Shown piece by piece: positions 25,321-33,430 of a DNA stretch of 64,000 bases (its first letter is position 1; every line of letters starts with the position of its first letter). Source of the stretch: Rhodospirillaceae bacterium (GTDB lineage Bacteria; Pseudomonadota; Alphaproteobacteria; Rhodospirillales; Rhodospirillaceae); contig JAQWRV010000002.1 in assembly GCA_029243545.1 (NCBI GenBank), forward strand, positions 1 to 64,000, written 5' to 3'. The notes below the pieces were generated by a model. It searched no databases and was not told the origin of the DNA. It worked only from the letters and a program-made list of their open reading frames with translations. Both the position numbers and the translations under genes were made by a program.

Positions 25321-26397
25321 ATGATTCCCCGTTATTACGCCCTCGCCGTTCAGACCATTGTTAACCCTATTCGTGCGGATGTGTCTGGGCCCGAAGAAGG
25401 CCGTGCCATCATCAAGGACAACTTAGATGCGGCGTTGGACCTCATGCAAAAGGGGCTGGGCAACAGCCTCGGTGCCGTAAAGCTTGTGACTTTGCCGGAG
25501 ATGTTTCTGACATTAGCGCCTGCCGCATGGCGCGGACGCAAGTCCATCGACTGGCTCGATGTGGGCTGTATTGAAATACCAGGTCCCGAACTAGAACCAC
25601 TGTTTCAAGCGGCGCGGGACTTCAACGTTTTCATTGGCGCCAACGCATATGAGTACGACCCCAAGTGGCCCAATCGCTATTTTAATTGCTCCTTCCTGGT
25701 AAACCCAAAAGGGGAAGTGGTTCTCAAATACCGGCGCCTCCACTCGCTCAGCACGCCCTCACCCCATGACTTTTTGGATGAATATGTTGACGTTGAAGGC
25801 TGGGACGCTTTGTGGCCCGTGGCCGACACGGAGATCGGCCGTATCGGCATGTTCCCCTGCATGGAAATCACCAAGCCGGAAGTGGCGCGCATGCTGGCCA
25901 TGAAAGGCGCCGAGGTGTTGCTCAATCCCACCTCAGACTCTCCCGACTTTCCGGGCTGGAGCGCGTGCAAACAGGCCCGCGCGCTAGAGAATAACTGTTA
26001 TTTGATTTCCACCAACACAGGCGGCTGGGTCAGCAAGCGCGGATTCCTGGAATCCACCAACGCCGGCGGTACCAAGATCATCGATTACTACGGCAACATT
26101 ATCAACGAGTGCGTGCCGTCCGGTGAAAGCATGAAGACCCGGGCGCTCATCGACATCGAGCAACTACGCGCCCACCGCCACTCCAACAACAGCTTCAACG
26201 TCATCGCCCAACTGCGCACCGAGCTCTATACCGAATACAAAAAGACCATCACACCGCCCAACCGTTTCCAGAACGGCATGGAAGATCAATCTCAGCTGCG
26301 TGGACTCTATAAGGAAGTGATGGACCGCATGACGGCAGAGGGCCTGTTCCCGCCGCCGCTGCATGAAGGTGTGAGTGAACCATCAGTAGATAGCTAA
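25321..26397 (+). CDS. Carbon-nitrogen hydrolase homologue with Arg at the Lys position
   Basis: A 358-residue paralogue of the upstream nitrilase. Glu60 (VTLPEMFLT) and Cys180 (GMFPCMEITKPE) are in place. The segment aligning with Lys133 of the neighbour reads LKYRRLHSL, so by eye the catalytic Lys is Arg139. That change would be expected to reduce or alter activity, unless the adjacent Lys136 takes over. It contains the same ARALENNCYLISTNTGG region as active family members. It is probably co-transcribed with the upstream nitrilase, which suggests the two could form a mixed oligomer. No signal peptide. Confidence 0.88.
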   Translation: MIPRYYALAVQTIVNPIRADVSGPEEGRAIIKDNLDAALDLMQKGLGNSLGAVKLVTLPEMFLTLAPAAWRGRKSIDWLDVGCIEIPGPELEPLFQAARDFNVFIGANAYEYDPKWPNRYFNCSFLVNPKGEVVLKYRRLHSLSTPSPHDFLDEYVDVEGWDALWPVADTEIGRIGMFPCMEITKPEVARMLAMKGAEVLLNPTSDSPDFPGWSACKQARALENNCYLISTNTGGWVSKRGFLESTNAGGTKIIDYYGNIINECVPSGESMKTRALIDIEQLRAHRHSNNSFNVIAQLRTELYTEYKKTITPPNRFQNGMEDQSQLRGLYKEVMDRMTAEGLFPPPLHEGVSEPSVDS

Positions 26398-26502
26398 CCA
26401 ATCTCCAATTTGGCGGAGACGCGCGCCTTAAGCGTGTTCAGTCCTCTGGAATAACGATCAGACTAGGTTTACGCTACCGGAAAAGAAAATCGGGGGAAAA
26501 TC

Positions 26503-27210
26503 ATGATGCGTGTCATCACCTTTTTCTTAAAGGTCCTGGCGGCCGCCTGTATTCCGTTTGCAGTGGTAGCTCAGACAGCTGGGCCGCCTGGCTATATCTA
26601 CGTAACCGGCTGGTACAAAGATGCAGGCCTTCAACAGCAATATGGACGCGCGGTCGGCCCTATTCTGCGCGAACATGGATTCGAAAAAGCGGTTCTCGGC
26701 CTTGAAGGTGTGAACCTACGGGTGCTAGAGGGCGACTGGATTCCAGGCCGGATCATGCTCATTAAGTTTCCGTCCGAAGGACACGCGGAACAGTTTTGGT
26801 GGAGCGACGCCTACCAAGAAGCCAGAAAAATTCGCGCGCCTATTTCAGCTGTCGATATCGCCCAGGTAGACGGCGTACGCGGTGTTACGCCTTTGATGAC
26901 CGATGAAGCGGCCTATTTGGTTTTTTTATCGAAAATTGAAGATCGCGAAACCTTGAGAGAGCAGTATTCGTCACAGGCAACCGCGCTCATTCAACAATAC
27001 GACGGCCAGTTCATCGTTGCCGCCACACGGCCGAATACCGAGTTGCTGGAAGGCACTCTGCCGAATGCCACTGTAGTATTTGTCGAATTTCCTAACGTCG
27101 AATCGATGAGGGGTTTTTGGCACGATCCAGAATATCGTCGCTTGAGTGAAATACGGAAACCCACTGGTAAATGGTCAGTAGCGGAAGTGGTTCCGCGTCC
27201 ACCCCAATAA
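26503..27210 (+). CDS. Exported protein with two DUF1330 domains
   Basis: The 235-residue protein has a Sec signal peptide (MMRVITFFLKVLAAACIPFAVVA) followed by two repeats of a ferredoxin-like DUF1330/EthD-type domain. The first covers about residues 27-130 (YIYVTGWYKDAGLQQQYGR ... KFPSEGHAEQFWWSDAYQE). The second covers about residues 132-235 (AYLVFLSKIEDRETLREQYS ... EFPNVESMRGFWHDPEYRR). DUF1330 proteins usually have one such domain, are cytoplasmic and dimerise; here a fused, exported pair would mimic a dimer. It sits between the nitrilases and the DUF4437 gene on the same strand. Function unknown. Confidence 0.8.
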   Translation: MMRVITFFLKVLAAACIPFAVVAQTAGPPGYIYVTGWYKDAGLQQQYGRAVGPILREHGFEKAVLGLEGVNLRVLEGDWIPGRIMLIKFPSEGHAEQFWWSDAYQEARKIRAPISAVDIAQVDGVRGVTPLMTDEAAYLVFLSKIEDRETLREQYSSQATALIQQYDGQFIVAATRPNTELLEGTLPNATVVFVEFPNVESMRGFWHDPEYRRLSEIRKPTGKWSVAEVVPRPPQ

Positions 27211-27233
27211 AACGAAAAAATTAGGAGAGAAGC

Positions 27234-28082
27234 ATGGCACGCGACCATATCGAGTATCACATCGTTCAGGATATGCCTCAGACACCGCTGATGGACAAAG
27301 ATGCGGCAACGGGCTTTCGTATTGCAGAGCTCAGCCGGGATCATGAAACTGGTGCAGTATCTTACTTTGGCTCCCTTGCTCCGCAGTGGATACGCCGTGA
27401 AAGCGGCTACTACGAAAGCGACGCCGAATTTCTCGTGATGAGGGGTGACCTTAAAATCGGCGATACGGTTTTGTCTGCGGGTCACTATTGTTTCCTGCCA
27501 GGCGGTTGCCTGCTGGGTGAATCCTTTTCGGATACCGGCTGCGAACTGTTCATGATGTTTGATGGCCCCGCCCTGTTTACTGAGGCCAATAAAGACCGTG
27601 CCGACGCTCGCACTGATCTGCGTATAGATCACGTCGATGCCAAAGGCATGCCCTGGGGTGAGCCTCCAGCTCATCCAGGCCGTCCGGCAGAGGAAGCGCC
27701 TGCTGGTCTTGGCGTCAAATACCTGCGAGTGGACCCAGAAACGCAGGCATACACATTAATGGTCAGACAACCGGATGGCTGGTTCGACCCCAAGCTGGAA
27801 CGTCATTCCATATGGGAAGAATTGATCCTGCTCGACGGTGATTACCTCATGGGCAAGATGGGGAAAGTTAATGCCGGTTGTTATATTTTCCGCGACGGCA
27901 TCATTCCTCACGGCCCCCAAGTTAGTCGGCACGGCAGCGTCTGGTTCGGACGCGGCCCCGGACCGATTGATTTCGACTATATGGATGAACCCTGGGCCAG
28001 GGGCTTGGTTGAGCAGTACCTCAACGCCAAGCACATATTCAACGGCGAGCACGAAACTGGCCCATGGGGAAGCTGGCTCTAA
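27234..28082 (+). CDS. DUF4437 bicupin-like protein
   Basis: A 282-residue protein with two cupin-like halves, matching DUF4437. The first half includes ESGYYESDAEFLVMRGDL and VLSAGHYCFLPGG; the second includes HSIWEELILLDGDYLMGKMG and GCYIFRDGIIPHGPQVS. The Glu and His residues in these strands are the usual cupin metal ligands, although neither half has a complete classical set. It starts 24 bases after the DUF1330 gene, with an AGGAGA ribosome site. No signal peptide. The nitrilase, nitrilase, DUF1330, DUF4437 run suggests a small pathway whose substrate is unknown. Confidence 0.82.
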   Translation: MARDHIEYHIVQDMPQTPLMDKDAATGFRIAELSRDHETGAVSYFGSLAPQWIRRESGYYESDAEFLVMRGDLKIGDTVLSAGHYCFLPGGCLLGESFSDTGCELFMMFDGPALFTEANKDRADARTDLRIDHVDAKGMPWGEPPAHPGRPAEEAPAGLGVKYLRVDPETQAYTLMVRQPDGWFDPKLERHSIWEELILLDGDYLMGKMGKVNAGCYIFRDGIIPHGPQVSRHGSVWFGRGPGPIDFDYMDEPWARGLVEQYLNAKHIFNGEHETGPWGSWL

Positions 28083-28100
28083 AAGTGTGGCTCTAAGGCG

Positions 28101-29627
28101 TCATTCTGCTTGCGGCAGTGTCACTTTCGCGCGCAGTCCGCCTTCTTGACGATTGAGCAACTCAATATCGCCGCCCATGGAGCGCACGGCATTGCGGGCG
28201 ATGGTCATGCCGAGACCAGTTCCGCCGGTGTCACGGGAGCGAGACGTTTCGACCCGGAAAAACGGCGTAAATACCTGTCCTTTAACGTCGTCAGCAATGC
28301 CCGGCCCGTCGTCGTCGATGAGAATGACCGTCTGGTAGCCCTCACTATTCAAGGCAACACGGGCGGTGTCGCCGTATTTGATCGCGTTTTTAATGAGATT
28401 GTTGAGCGCGCGCTTCAAGCCCAATGGCCGAACGATCTGCATGAAGGACTCCGGACCTTCGTAAGCGGCAAGTGAACCGGTGGCCGTTTGATCCTCAACG
28501 ATGCCTTTGACGAGCCCCGCCACGTCTGTGGATTCAGGGGTTTCGTTGGCCGCATCATCACGAGCAAACGCCAGCGTGGATTTGATCATGGTTTCCATTT
28601 CGTCGAGATCGGTCAGCATTTTGTCACGCTGCTCATCATCATCGACGAATTCTGCCCGCAACCGCATACGCGTGATTGGCGTGCGCAGATCATGAGAGAT
28701 AGCAGCTAGCATTTGGGTGCGGTCTTGGATAAAGCGCTTGAGACGGCTTTGCATGGTATTGAACGCACGCGCGGCGCGGCGGACTTCACCTGTGCCCGAC
28801 TCAGGTAATGGTTCGGCATTGAGGCCTATGCCCAAGCGTTCAGCTGCCGTCGCAAATAGAGAGACCGGCATGGTGGCCCGGCGCACAGCCCATATTGCTA
28901 GAATAGAAATGAGCAAGGTTGTGACTGTGGTAAAGAGAAAGGGGCGGGTGCGTTGGCTTGATTCTGACAAATCGAGATCGACCCTCGCATTCAACCAATA
29001 ACTGTCGCCGACCTGAACCGATGCCCGGACGAAGGGTTGAGAATCCCGAATCTCGCGCAACGTTTGGTCGATGCTAAGGGTCCGGCGCTGTTCCGCAAGT
29101 CTGGCCTGTGACCCGCGGCTGAGCAGGGACTCAGCTTCTTCTTCGGTGTCATCACGTGAATCCGCATCTCCCCGCAGCCGTCGCTCGCCATCGCGACGTT
29201 GGCTCAAGAGCTGGCGGCGGACCTCATCCGGAGTTGGGAAACGCTCGTCGCCCGTGGACTTAACGATGCGGCTGTTGGTGCGAATGTCTGTACCCTCCGG
29301 AAATTCACGTTCCAACCGACGGAAAAAAATGCGCGACGTAAAAACGTCATCCGATTCTTTCACCAACGGCCTACTCGTCATGACCATGCGCAAACCTGGT
29401 GAGTTGAGACCACGCAAAAGCGCCCTCCGTTCACGCGGCTCAGCTTGCTCAATGATGCGCTTGTATACAATGAGTTGATCTGCGGCCTGGCTGGCGGCAG
29501 CGGCGGCGGCAGATTCATCACGGAAGATAACATACGTGATCAGGGATGAGCCGTAGAGCAGGACCACCGCCGTCACCATCACGGTAAAAACCCAACCGCC
29601 GAGACTATCCGGATAGACGCGCTTCAT
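28101..29627 (-). CDS. Sensor histidine kinase, EnvZ-like
   Basis: A 508-residue membrane kinase. It has a transmembrane helix at about residues 12-36, a long periplasmic part (residues 37-228) rich in charged residues, and a second helix at about 229-247. A HAMP domain follows, then the dimerisation helix with the phosphoacceptor His312 in AAISHDLRTPITR. The ATP-binding domain has the N box LNNLIKNAIKYG, the G1 box VILIDDDGPGIAD and the G2 box GGTGLGMTIARNAV. It starts 16 bases downstream of the response regulator gene and is surely co-transcribed with it. The EnvZ/QseC-like layout suggests sensing of an envelope or membrane signal. Confidence 0.93.
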   Translation of the reverse strand: MKRVYPDSLGGWVFTVMVTAVVLLYGSSLITYVIFRDESAAAAAASQAADQLIVYKRIIEQAEPRERRALLRGLNSPGLRMVMTSRPLVKESDDVFTSRIFFRRLEREFPEGTDIRTNSRIVKSTGDERFPTPDEVRRQLLSQRRDGERRLRGDADSRDDTEEEAESLLSRGSQARLAEQRRTLSIDQTLREIRDSQPFVRASVQVGDSYWLNARVDLDLSESSQRTRPFLFTTVTTLLISILAIWAVRRATMPVSLFATAAERLGIGLNAEPLPESGTGEVRRAARAFNTMQSRLKRFIQDRTQMLAAISHDLRTPITRMRLRAEFVDDDEQRDKMLTDLDEMETMIKSTLAFARDDAANETPESTDVAGLVKGIVEDQTATGSLAAYEGPESFMQIVRPLGLKRALNNLIKNAIKYGDTARVALNSEGYQTVILIDDDGPGIADDVKGQVFTPFFRVETSRSRDTGGTGLGMTIARNAVRSMGGDIELLNRQEGGLRAKVTLPQAE

Positions 29628-29643
29628 GGTCTACTGCGCCCCC

Positions 29644-30381
29644 TTAGACCTGGTTCACTTCTGCAGTCAGCATATAGCCGCCACCGCGCACAGTCTTGAT
29701 TAGGGTTGGCTCTTTGAAATCGGGCTCGATTTTCTTGCGCAGGCGCCCAACCTGAACATCGATGGATCGATCGAAGGGAATAGCCGCGCGCCCTTTTGCC
29801 ATATCGAGCAATTGGTCCCGATTGAGAATGCGCTGAGGGTGCTCGATAAACGCTATCAGCAGATCGTATTCGCCAGCGGTTAAGTCAATTTCGTCGCCGT
29901 CTTTATAAAAGGAGCGCGTGGCGGGATCGAGTTCAAAGCTAGCGAAAGCAAACCGGGCGGCTTTTTTCCGGTCCGGATTGGTGACAATGGCGCCCTGCTC
30001 GAAACGCCGCATCACAGCCTTGATCCGCGCTAACAATTCTCTCGGAATGAACGGCTTGGCCATATAATCGTCGGCGCCGACCTCAAGTCCGATAATCCGG
30101 TCCACATCCTCTCCCATGGCCGTCAGCATGATGACCGGCATGTTAGAAGTGGCCTGGACCTTGCGGCACAGCGTCAGGCCGTCTTCGCCAGGCATCATCA
30201 AGTCGAGAACGATGAGATCGATCTCCCAGTCACCTAAAGCCTTCTTCATCTCCCGACCGTCCCGGGCGGTTGTCACCCGATACTCATGTTTGGTCAGAAA
30301 CCGGGACAGTAGATCCCGGATCTCGGAGTCGTCATCGACAATCAAGATATGTGGCTTGGTATTTCTGGTCTGGCTGGTCAT
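29644..30381 (-). CDS. OmpR-family response regulator
   Basis: A DNA-binding response regulator of about 245 residues. The receiver domain has the acidic pair in LIVDDDSEIRD, phosphoacceptor Asp60 in LIVLDLMMPGEDG, Thr86 in MLTAMGED and Lys108 in DYMAKPF. The winged-helix domain has RSFYKDGDEIDLTAGEYDLL and the DRSIDVQVGRLRKKIE recognition region. I use the second in-frame ATG (30381); the first, at 30393, adds four residues. It is divergent from a PepSY-like protein gene, with direct GTTACA repeats between, which is a common arrangement for regulator and target. Confidence 0.93.
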   Translation of the reverse strand: MTSQTRNTKPHILIVDDDSEIRDLLSRFLTKHEYRVTTARDGREMKKALGDWEIDLIVLDLMMPGEDGLTLCRKVQATSNMPVIMLTAMGEDVDRIIGLEVGADDYMAKPFIPRELLARIKAVMRRFEQGAIVTNPDRKKAARFAFASFELDPATRSFYKDGDEIDLTAGEYDLLIAFIEHPQRILNRDQLLDMAKGRAAIPFDRSIDVQVGRLRKKIEPDFKEPTLIKTVRGGGYMLTAEVNQV

Positions 30382-30436
30382 GTCCCGGATCATAACGATA
30401 GGACCGGCAGAAAACCAAGAAATCAGGCAACAAAAC

Positions 30437-30504
30437 GTAACATAGTCTTCCCCTGTTACAGCTGGTTACACAGTTAGTGGGTTAGCGACATAGGGCCGTT
30501 ACAC
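30437..30504. promoter_or_regulatory. Clustered GTTACA repeats, candidate response-regulator site
   Basis: GTTACA occurs at 30455-30460, 30465-30470 and 30498-30503, with an inverted copy (GTAACA) at 30437-30442. The central two copies are spaced exactly ten bases, one helical turn, which is the spacing OmpR-family regulators bind. The cluster is about 55-120 bases upstream of the response regulator gene and 250-315 bases upstream of the divergent PepSY-like gene. Autoregulation and control of the divergent gene are therefore plausible. Confidence 0.5.
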
Positions 30505-30594
30505 AAGGGGAGCATATTGGCCTCATCAAACGTACCGGAAACAACCGCCCTCCCCCGGGGCGTCCAGACCGGGCAAACACAGAAGACTAGAAAA

Positions 30595-30678
30595 ATGGAA
30601 ACCACAATCAAAACAGAAATCACTAGCCTGGTTCTTTACACCACATGGGCAACCGTGGCCTCAGCCTGCCCCTTCTAA
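30595..30678 (+). CDS. Possible 27-residue peptide
   Basis: An ATG at 30595 opens a 27-codon frame, METTIKTEITSLVLYTTW followed by ATVASACPF, hydrophobic in the middle. It lies between the GTTACA cluster and the PepSY-like gene, in the same direction as the latter. There is no strong ribosome site. Its opening loosely resembles the signal peptide of the PepSY-like protein. It could be a leader peptide or chance. Confidence 0.2.
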   Translation: METTIKTEITSLVLYTTWATVASACPF

Positions 30679-30751
30679 GTGTGAGTGAAAAGCTTAAGGA
30701 GCAAAAAGAAACCACCCCCCAAAGCCAACCCAAGACCGAAAGGATAGAACA

Positions 30752-31450
30752 ATGAATAAGGGCTTTATCATCGAAAACGCCATAAAGACTTCCATCGCGA
30801 CGTTAGTGCTTCTGGTGTGCTGGGCTGTTGTAAGCCCGACCTACGCCATGGCCAGAGACCAAGACAGAGACGATCGCCGCACCCGTATGGTCGAGCGCAT
30901 GACCGAAATGCGGGGCAACGTCGATAAAAACCTTTCGGTCGAACAGGTTCGCGATATCGTGGAGGGCCGATTAGCCATGATGGGCAACGCTAATCTCAAA
31001 GTGGGTGGCGCCACCGAAGGCAACAAAGACACGGTTGCGGTTGATATCGTCACGCAGGACGACTCAATGGTGAAGACCATGGAAATCTCTGCCCGAACAG
31101 GCCGCCCCTCTGATGCAGAGCGCCATTTTAACCGCATGAACCGCGGCAAATTCGGCAAGCGTGGCAACCATATGGGCCGCCGTGGCGGTGGAAACTTCAA
31201 CACGCTGGCAATGGCACTCGGTCTTCGAAACCGTGATTTGGAGCTCACCGTTGACCAAGCCCGCACGTTGGCCGAATCCCGCCTCATCCTTTCGGGCAAC
31301 GACCGCCTAAAAATAGGCTCGGTCGAAGCCATCGATGAAGAGACTATTGCCGTGGAAATCGTCACTGTCGACGACTCCCTGGTGGTCCGCCGCGAAATCG
31401 ACCGTGACACCGGCCGCAGGAAGCGCGGCAACACAAACAGCGAGGAATAA
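30752..31450 (+). CDS. Secreted protein with two PepSY-like repeats
   Basis: A 232-residue protein with an N-terminal signal segment (hydrophobic core SIATLVLLVCWAVVS, likely cleavage after PTYAMA). Two similar units follow. The first is LSVEQVRDIVEGRLAMMGNA ... DTVAVDIVTQDDSMVKTMEI. The second is LTVDQARTLAESRLILSGND ... ETIAVEIVTVDDSLVVRREI. The helix-plus-strands pattern is that of PepSY/PepSY-like domains. The linker is rich in Arg, Gly and Asn (NRGKFGKRGNHMGRRGGGN). It is divergent from a two-component system, a pairing often seen for PepSY proteins thought to modulate kinases or proteases. A strong terminator follows. Confidence 0.75.
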   Translation: MNKGFIIENAIKTSIATLVLLVCWAVVSPTYAMARDQDRDDRRTRMVERMTEMRGNVDKNLSVEQVRDIVEGRLAMMGNANLKVGGATEGNKDTVAVDIVTQDDSMVKTMEISARTGRPSDAERHFNRMNRGKFGKRGNHMGRRGGGNFNTLAMALGLRNRDLELTVDQARTLAESRLILSGNDRLKIGSVEAIDEETIAVEIVTVDDSLVVRREIDRDTGRRKRGNTNSEE

Positions 31451-31512
31451 AGTTTCCCCAAGCAAACGCAAGAAACAAACCTACCCTAGCCCCCTAATAG
31501 CGAGCCCCTCAT

Positions 31513-31541
31513 GGGCGGCCAACTGGCCGCCCTCTTTTTTT
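31513..31541 (+). terminator. Strong rho-independent terminator after the PepSY-like gene
   Basis: A perfect 8-base stem GGGCGGCC / GGCCGCCC with an AACT loop is followed by TCTTTTTTTCT. It ends transcription of the PepSY-like gene 60 bases after its stop and isolates the next gene. Confidence 0.88.
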
Positions 31542-31624
31542 CTCTACGTGAATGCGCGCCATATCGCCGTGGCCAACCGCCGCGGAACAGGGCAGGATAG
31601 ATGCAGAAAATGGAGAGGGGCAAC

Positions 31625-32572
31625 ATGCTGACACGACGCACCATGATGGGGGGAACAGCCGCGACTGCCGTGCCGATCTCTCTGGGTGCGTCCAGCACAG
31701 CCGCCCCTGCTGCACCAGACAAAGCCAAAGGAGACGCACCCATGGAAGTTGATCGCACGTTTGTCCGCATTGAAGAAGGACTGGTTCATTACCGTCATGC
31801 CGGTGAATCAAAGGGTGGCAGACCGTTACCGCTCTATATGATGCATGCAGGACCTGGGTCCTCACGGGGACTCGAAAGTTTGGTCGCTGTCCTTGGCAAC
31901 AGCCGCCGCGCAATCGCCGCCGACACGCTCGGCTTTGGTGATTCCGCACCGCCCGTACCCGACGTTCCAGACTTGGAGTACTACGCCGACAGTGTCGTGC
32001 GCATTTGGGATGTGCTCGGCCTCGACAAAGTAGATGTCTATGGTAGCCATACCGGCGCCAACATAGGTCTGGAGATTGCTATCACTCATCCAGACCGGGT
32101 GCGCAAGCTGGTGTTCGATGGTGTGGCTTTGTTTGACCCGGTCCTCGCCGCCGACATGCTTGAGAATTATGCGCCAGAAATGGCTCCGCAGGAAAACGGC
32201 ACGCATTTCATCTGGGCGTGGAATTTCTTGAAAGACATGGGTGTTTACTTCCCCCACTACAAACGGGATTCCGAGCACTACCTGGGCAAAGAACCTTGGC
32301 CGGACGAGTCGCTGCACAACAGCGTGCTCGATGTGATGAAGGCGTTAAAGCACTATCACAAGGGCTATAACGCTGTGTTCCGCCACAAGACCCATGAACG
32401 GCTACCGCTGCTGACCGTGCCAACATTCTGCATGGCTCATAAAGCCGACCCCCTGCATGTTTCCGTGCAAGAAGCCGCCGCTTTAGTGCCAAATTCAGAG
32501 CATCTGGTGTTGCCTGTTACAGCAGGCACTGATGCCAAGGCCGAGGCCGTGGTTAAGTTCTTAGACGCGTAG
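31625..32572 (+). CDS. Tat-exported alpha/beta hydrolase-fold protein with His elbow
   Basis: A 315-residue alpha/beta hydrolase with a twin-arginine signal (MLTRRTMMGGTAATAVP). The ATG at 31625 follows a GGAGAGGGG ribosome site and is preferred to the upstream ATG at 31601. The fold shows LYMMHAGPGSSRGL, AIAADTLGFGDSAPP and VDVYGSHTGANIGLEIA. The elbow reads Gly140-Ser-His142-Thr-Gly144, so His replaces the nucleophilic Ser. The acid may be Asp in AHKADPLHV. The C-terminal stretch LPVTAGTDAKAEAVVKFL has no catalytic His. Lid residues are rich in aromatic groups (HFIWAWNFLKDMGVYFPHY). It shares these unusual traits with the proteins at 18112 and 44669. Confidence 0.85.
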   Translation: MLTRRTMMGGTAATAVPISLGASSTAAPAAPDKAKGDAPMEVDRTFVRIEEGLVHYRHAGESKGGRPLPLYMMHAGPGSSRGLESLVAVLGNSRRAIAADTLGFGDSAPPVPDVPDLEYYADSVVRIWDVLGLDKVDVYGSHTGANIGLEIAITHPDRVRKLVFDGVALFDPVLAADMLENYAPEMAPQENGTHFIWAWNFLKDMGVYFPHYKRDSEHYLGKEPWPDESLHNSVLDVMKALKHYHKGYNAVFRHKTHERLPLLTVPTFCMAHKADPLHVSVQEAAALVPNSEHLVLPVTAGTDAKAEAVVKFLDA

Positions 32573-32578
32573 ATACTT

Positions 32579-33292
32579 ATGACCCGTTTTGTCGCCCATA
32601 TAGCTTTAACCATTTTCCTTTTTGCGGGCGGAGGGTCTGTACTGGCTCAAAATGGCCGCTCGCTCGCCGACTTTCCGTTCTGGAAAAAAATGGAAGGGTA
32701 TTGGGAAAGTGAGAACACCTATTTCGATGCAAACATGGACTATCAAGTGCGCTCTTACAGCAGTCTGGTTCACGTCGAACTGAACGGGCACAATTACCAT
32801 GAGACGGAACACAGGTTTTACCCTGCTGGGCTATCGACCAGCCGATATGGCAAGGGACTAATGCAGCCCGGCGAAGGAATTGAACTGGTGGTGACGACCA
32901 CTGGCAAGCTGATCGATGATGCAGGCACACTGGGGAACATCTATATAGATCATGCAGGATCTTCTGGCGGCCCAAATGTCGCGTATCACATGCTGGGTGA
33001 AAACGACGCAGTGCGCACCAACACCATCCCGGAGACGGGGGTCGATAATTATCGCATGTACTTCAACTTCACCACGCCGGACCGGCGTTTTCGTTCTAAC
33101 TTCGGTCTACTTGGTAACGACAAAGAGAATCTAGGCGGCTTGCGGGCGTTTATTTTGTATCGGGACCACCGTATCGACAGCGCTAACTTTGAGAATAGGC
33201 GCGCTGCGATCCGTGAGCAGCACAAAGTCAAAGTCATCAGCAGGGCCCACACCGACGGCACACGTCAGTCAATGGTTACCCGACTGGACTAA
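32579..33292 (+). CDS. Secreted hypothetical protein
   Basis: A 237-residue protein with a Sec signal peptide (MTRFVAHIALTIFLFAGGGSVLA). The mature part opens FPFWKKMEGYWESENTYFDA and continues with alternating hydrophobic and polar residues suggesting a beta barrel, perhaps lipocalin-like (HNYHETEHRFYPAG, NYRMYFNFTTPDRRF). I do not recognise the family. It starts six bases after the Tat alpha/beta hydrolase stop, so the two are likely one operon and could work on the same ligand. Its stop overlaps that of a decayed gene on the other strand. Confidence 0.7.
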   Translation: MTRFVAHIALTIFLFAGGGSVLAQNGRSLADFPFWKKMEGYWESENTYFDANMDYQVRSYSSLVHVELNGHNYHETEHRFYPAGLSTSRYGKGLMQPGEGIELVVTTTGKLIDDAGTLGNIYIDHAGSSGGPNVAYHMLGENDAVRTNTIPETGVDNYRMYFNFTTPDRRFRSNFGLLGNDKENLGGLRAFILYRDHRIDSANFENRRAAIREQHKVKVISRAHTDGTRQSMVTRLD

Positions 33293-33430
33293 AGCCTGGC
33301 CCTCAATACGCGCCCTTCGGGGCTATCCGTCAGTAGATAGAATCCGTCTGGTCCTACGCGCACTTCCCGGAAGCGCCCCAAATCCCCGAACAGAAACTCC
33401 TGCCCAACAACCTGACCGTCTTCCATGTCT
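33289..33430 (-). pseudogene. C-terminal fragment of a PQQ-dependent sugar dehydrogenase
   Basis: The minus strand encodes about 45 residues ending VRVGPDGFYLLTDSPEGRVL plus RARL and a stop. They match the last beta-propeller blade of soluble aldose (glucose/sorbosone) dehydrogenases. Upstream of about 33430 the resemblance stops and a different truncated gene begins on the opposite strand. The rest of the gene is absent from the window, so this is a non-functional stub. Confidence 0.65.
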
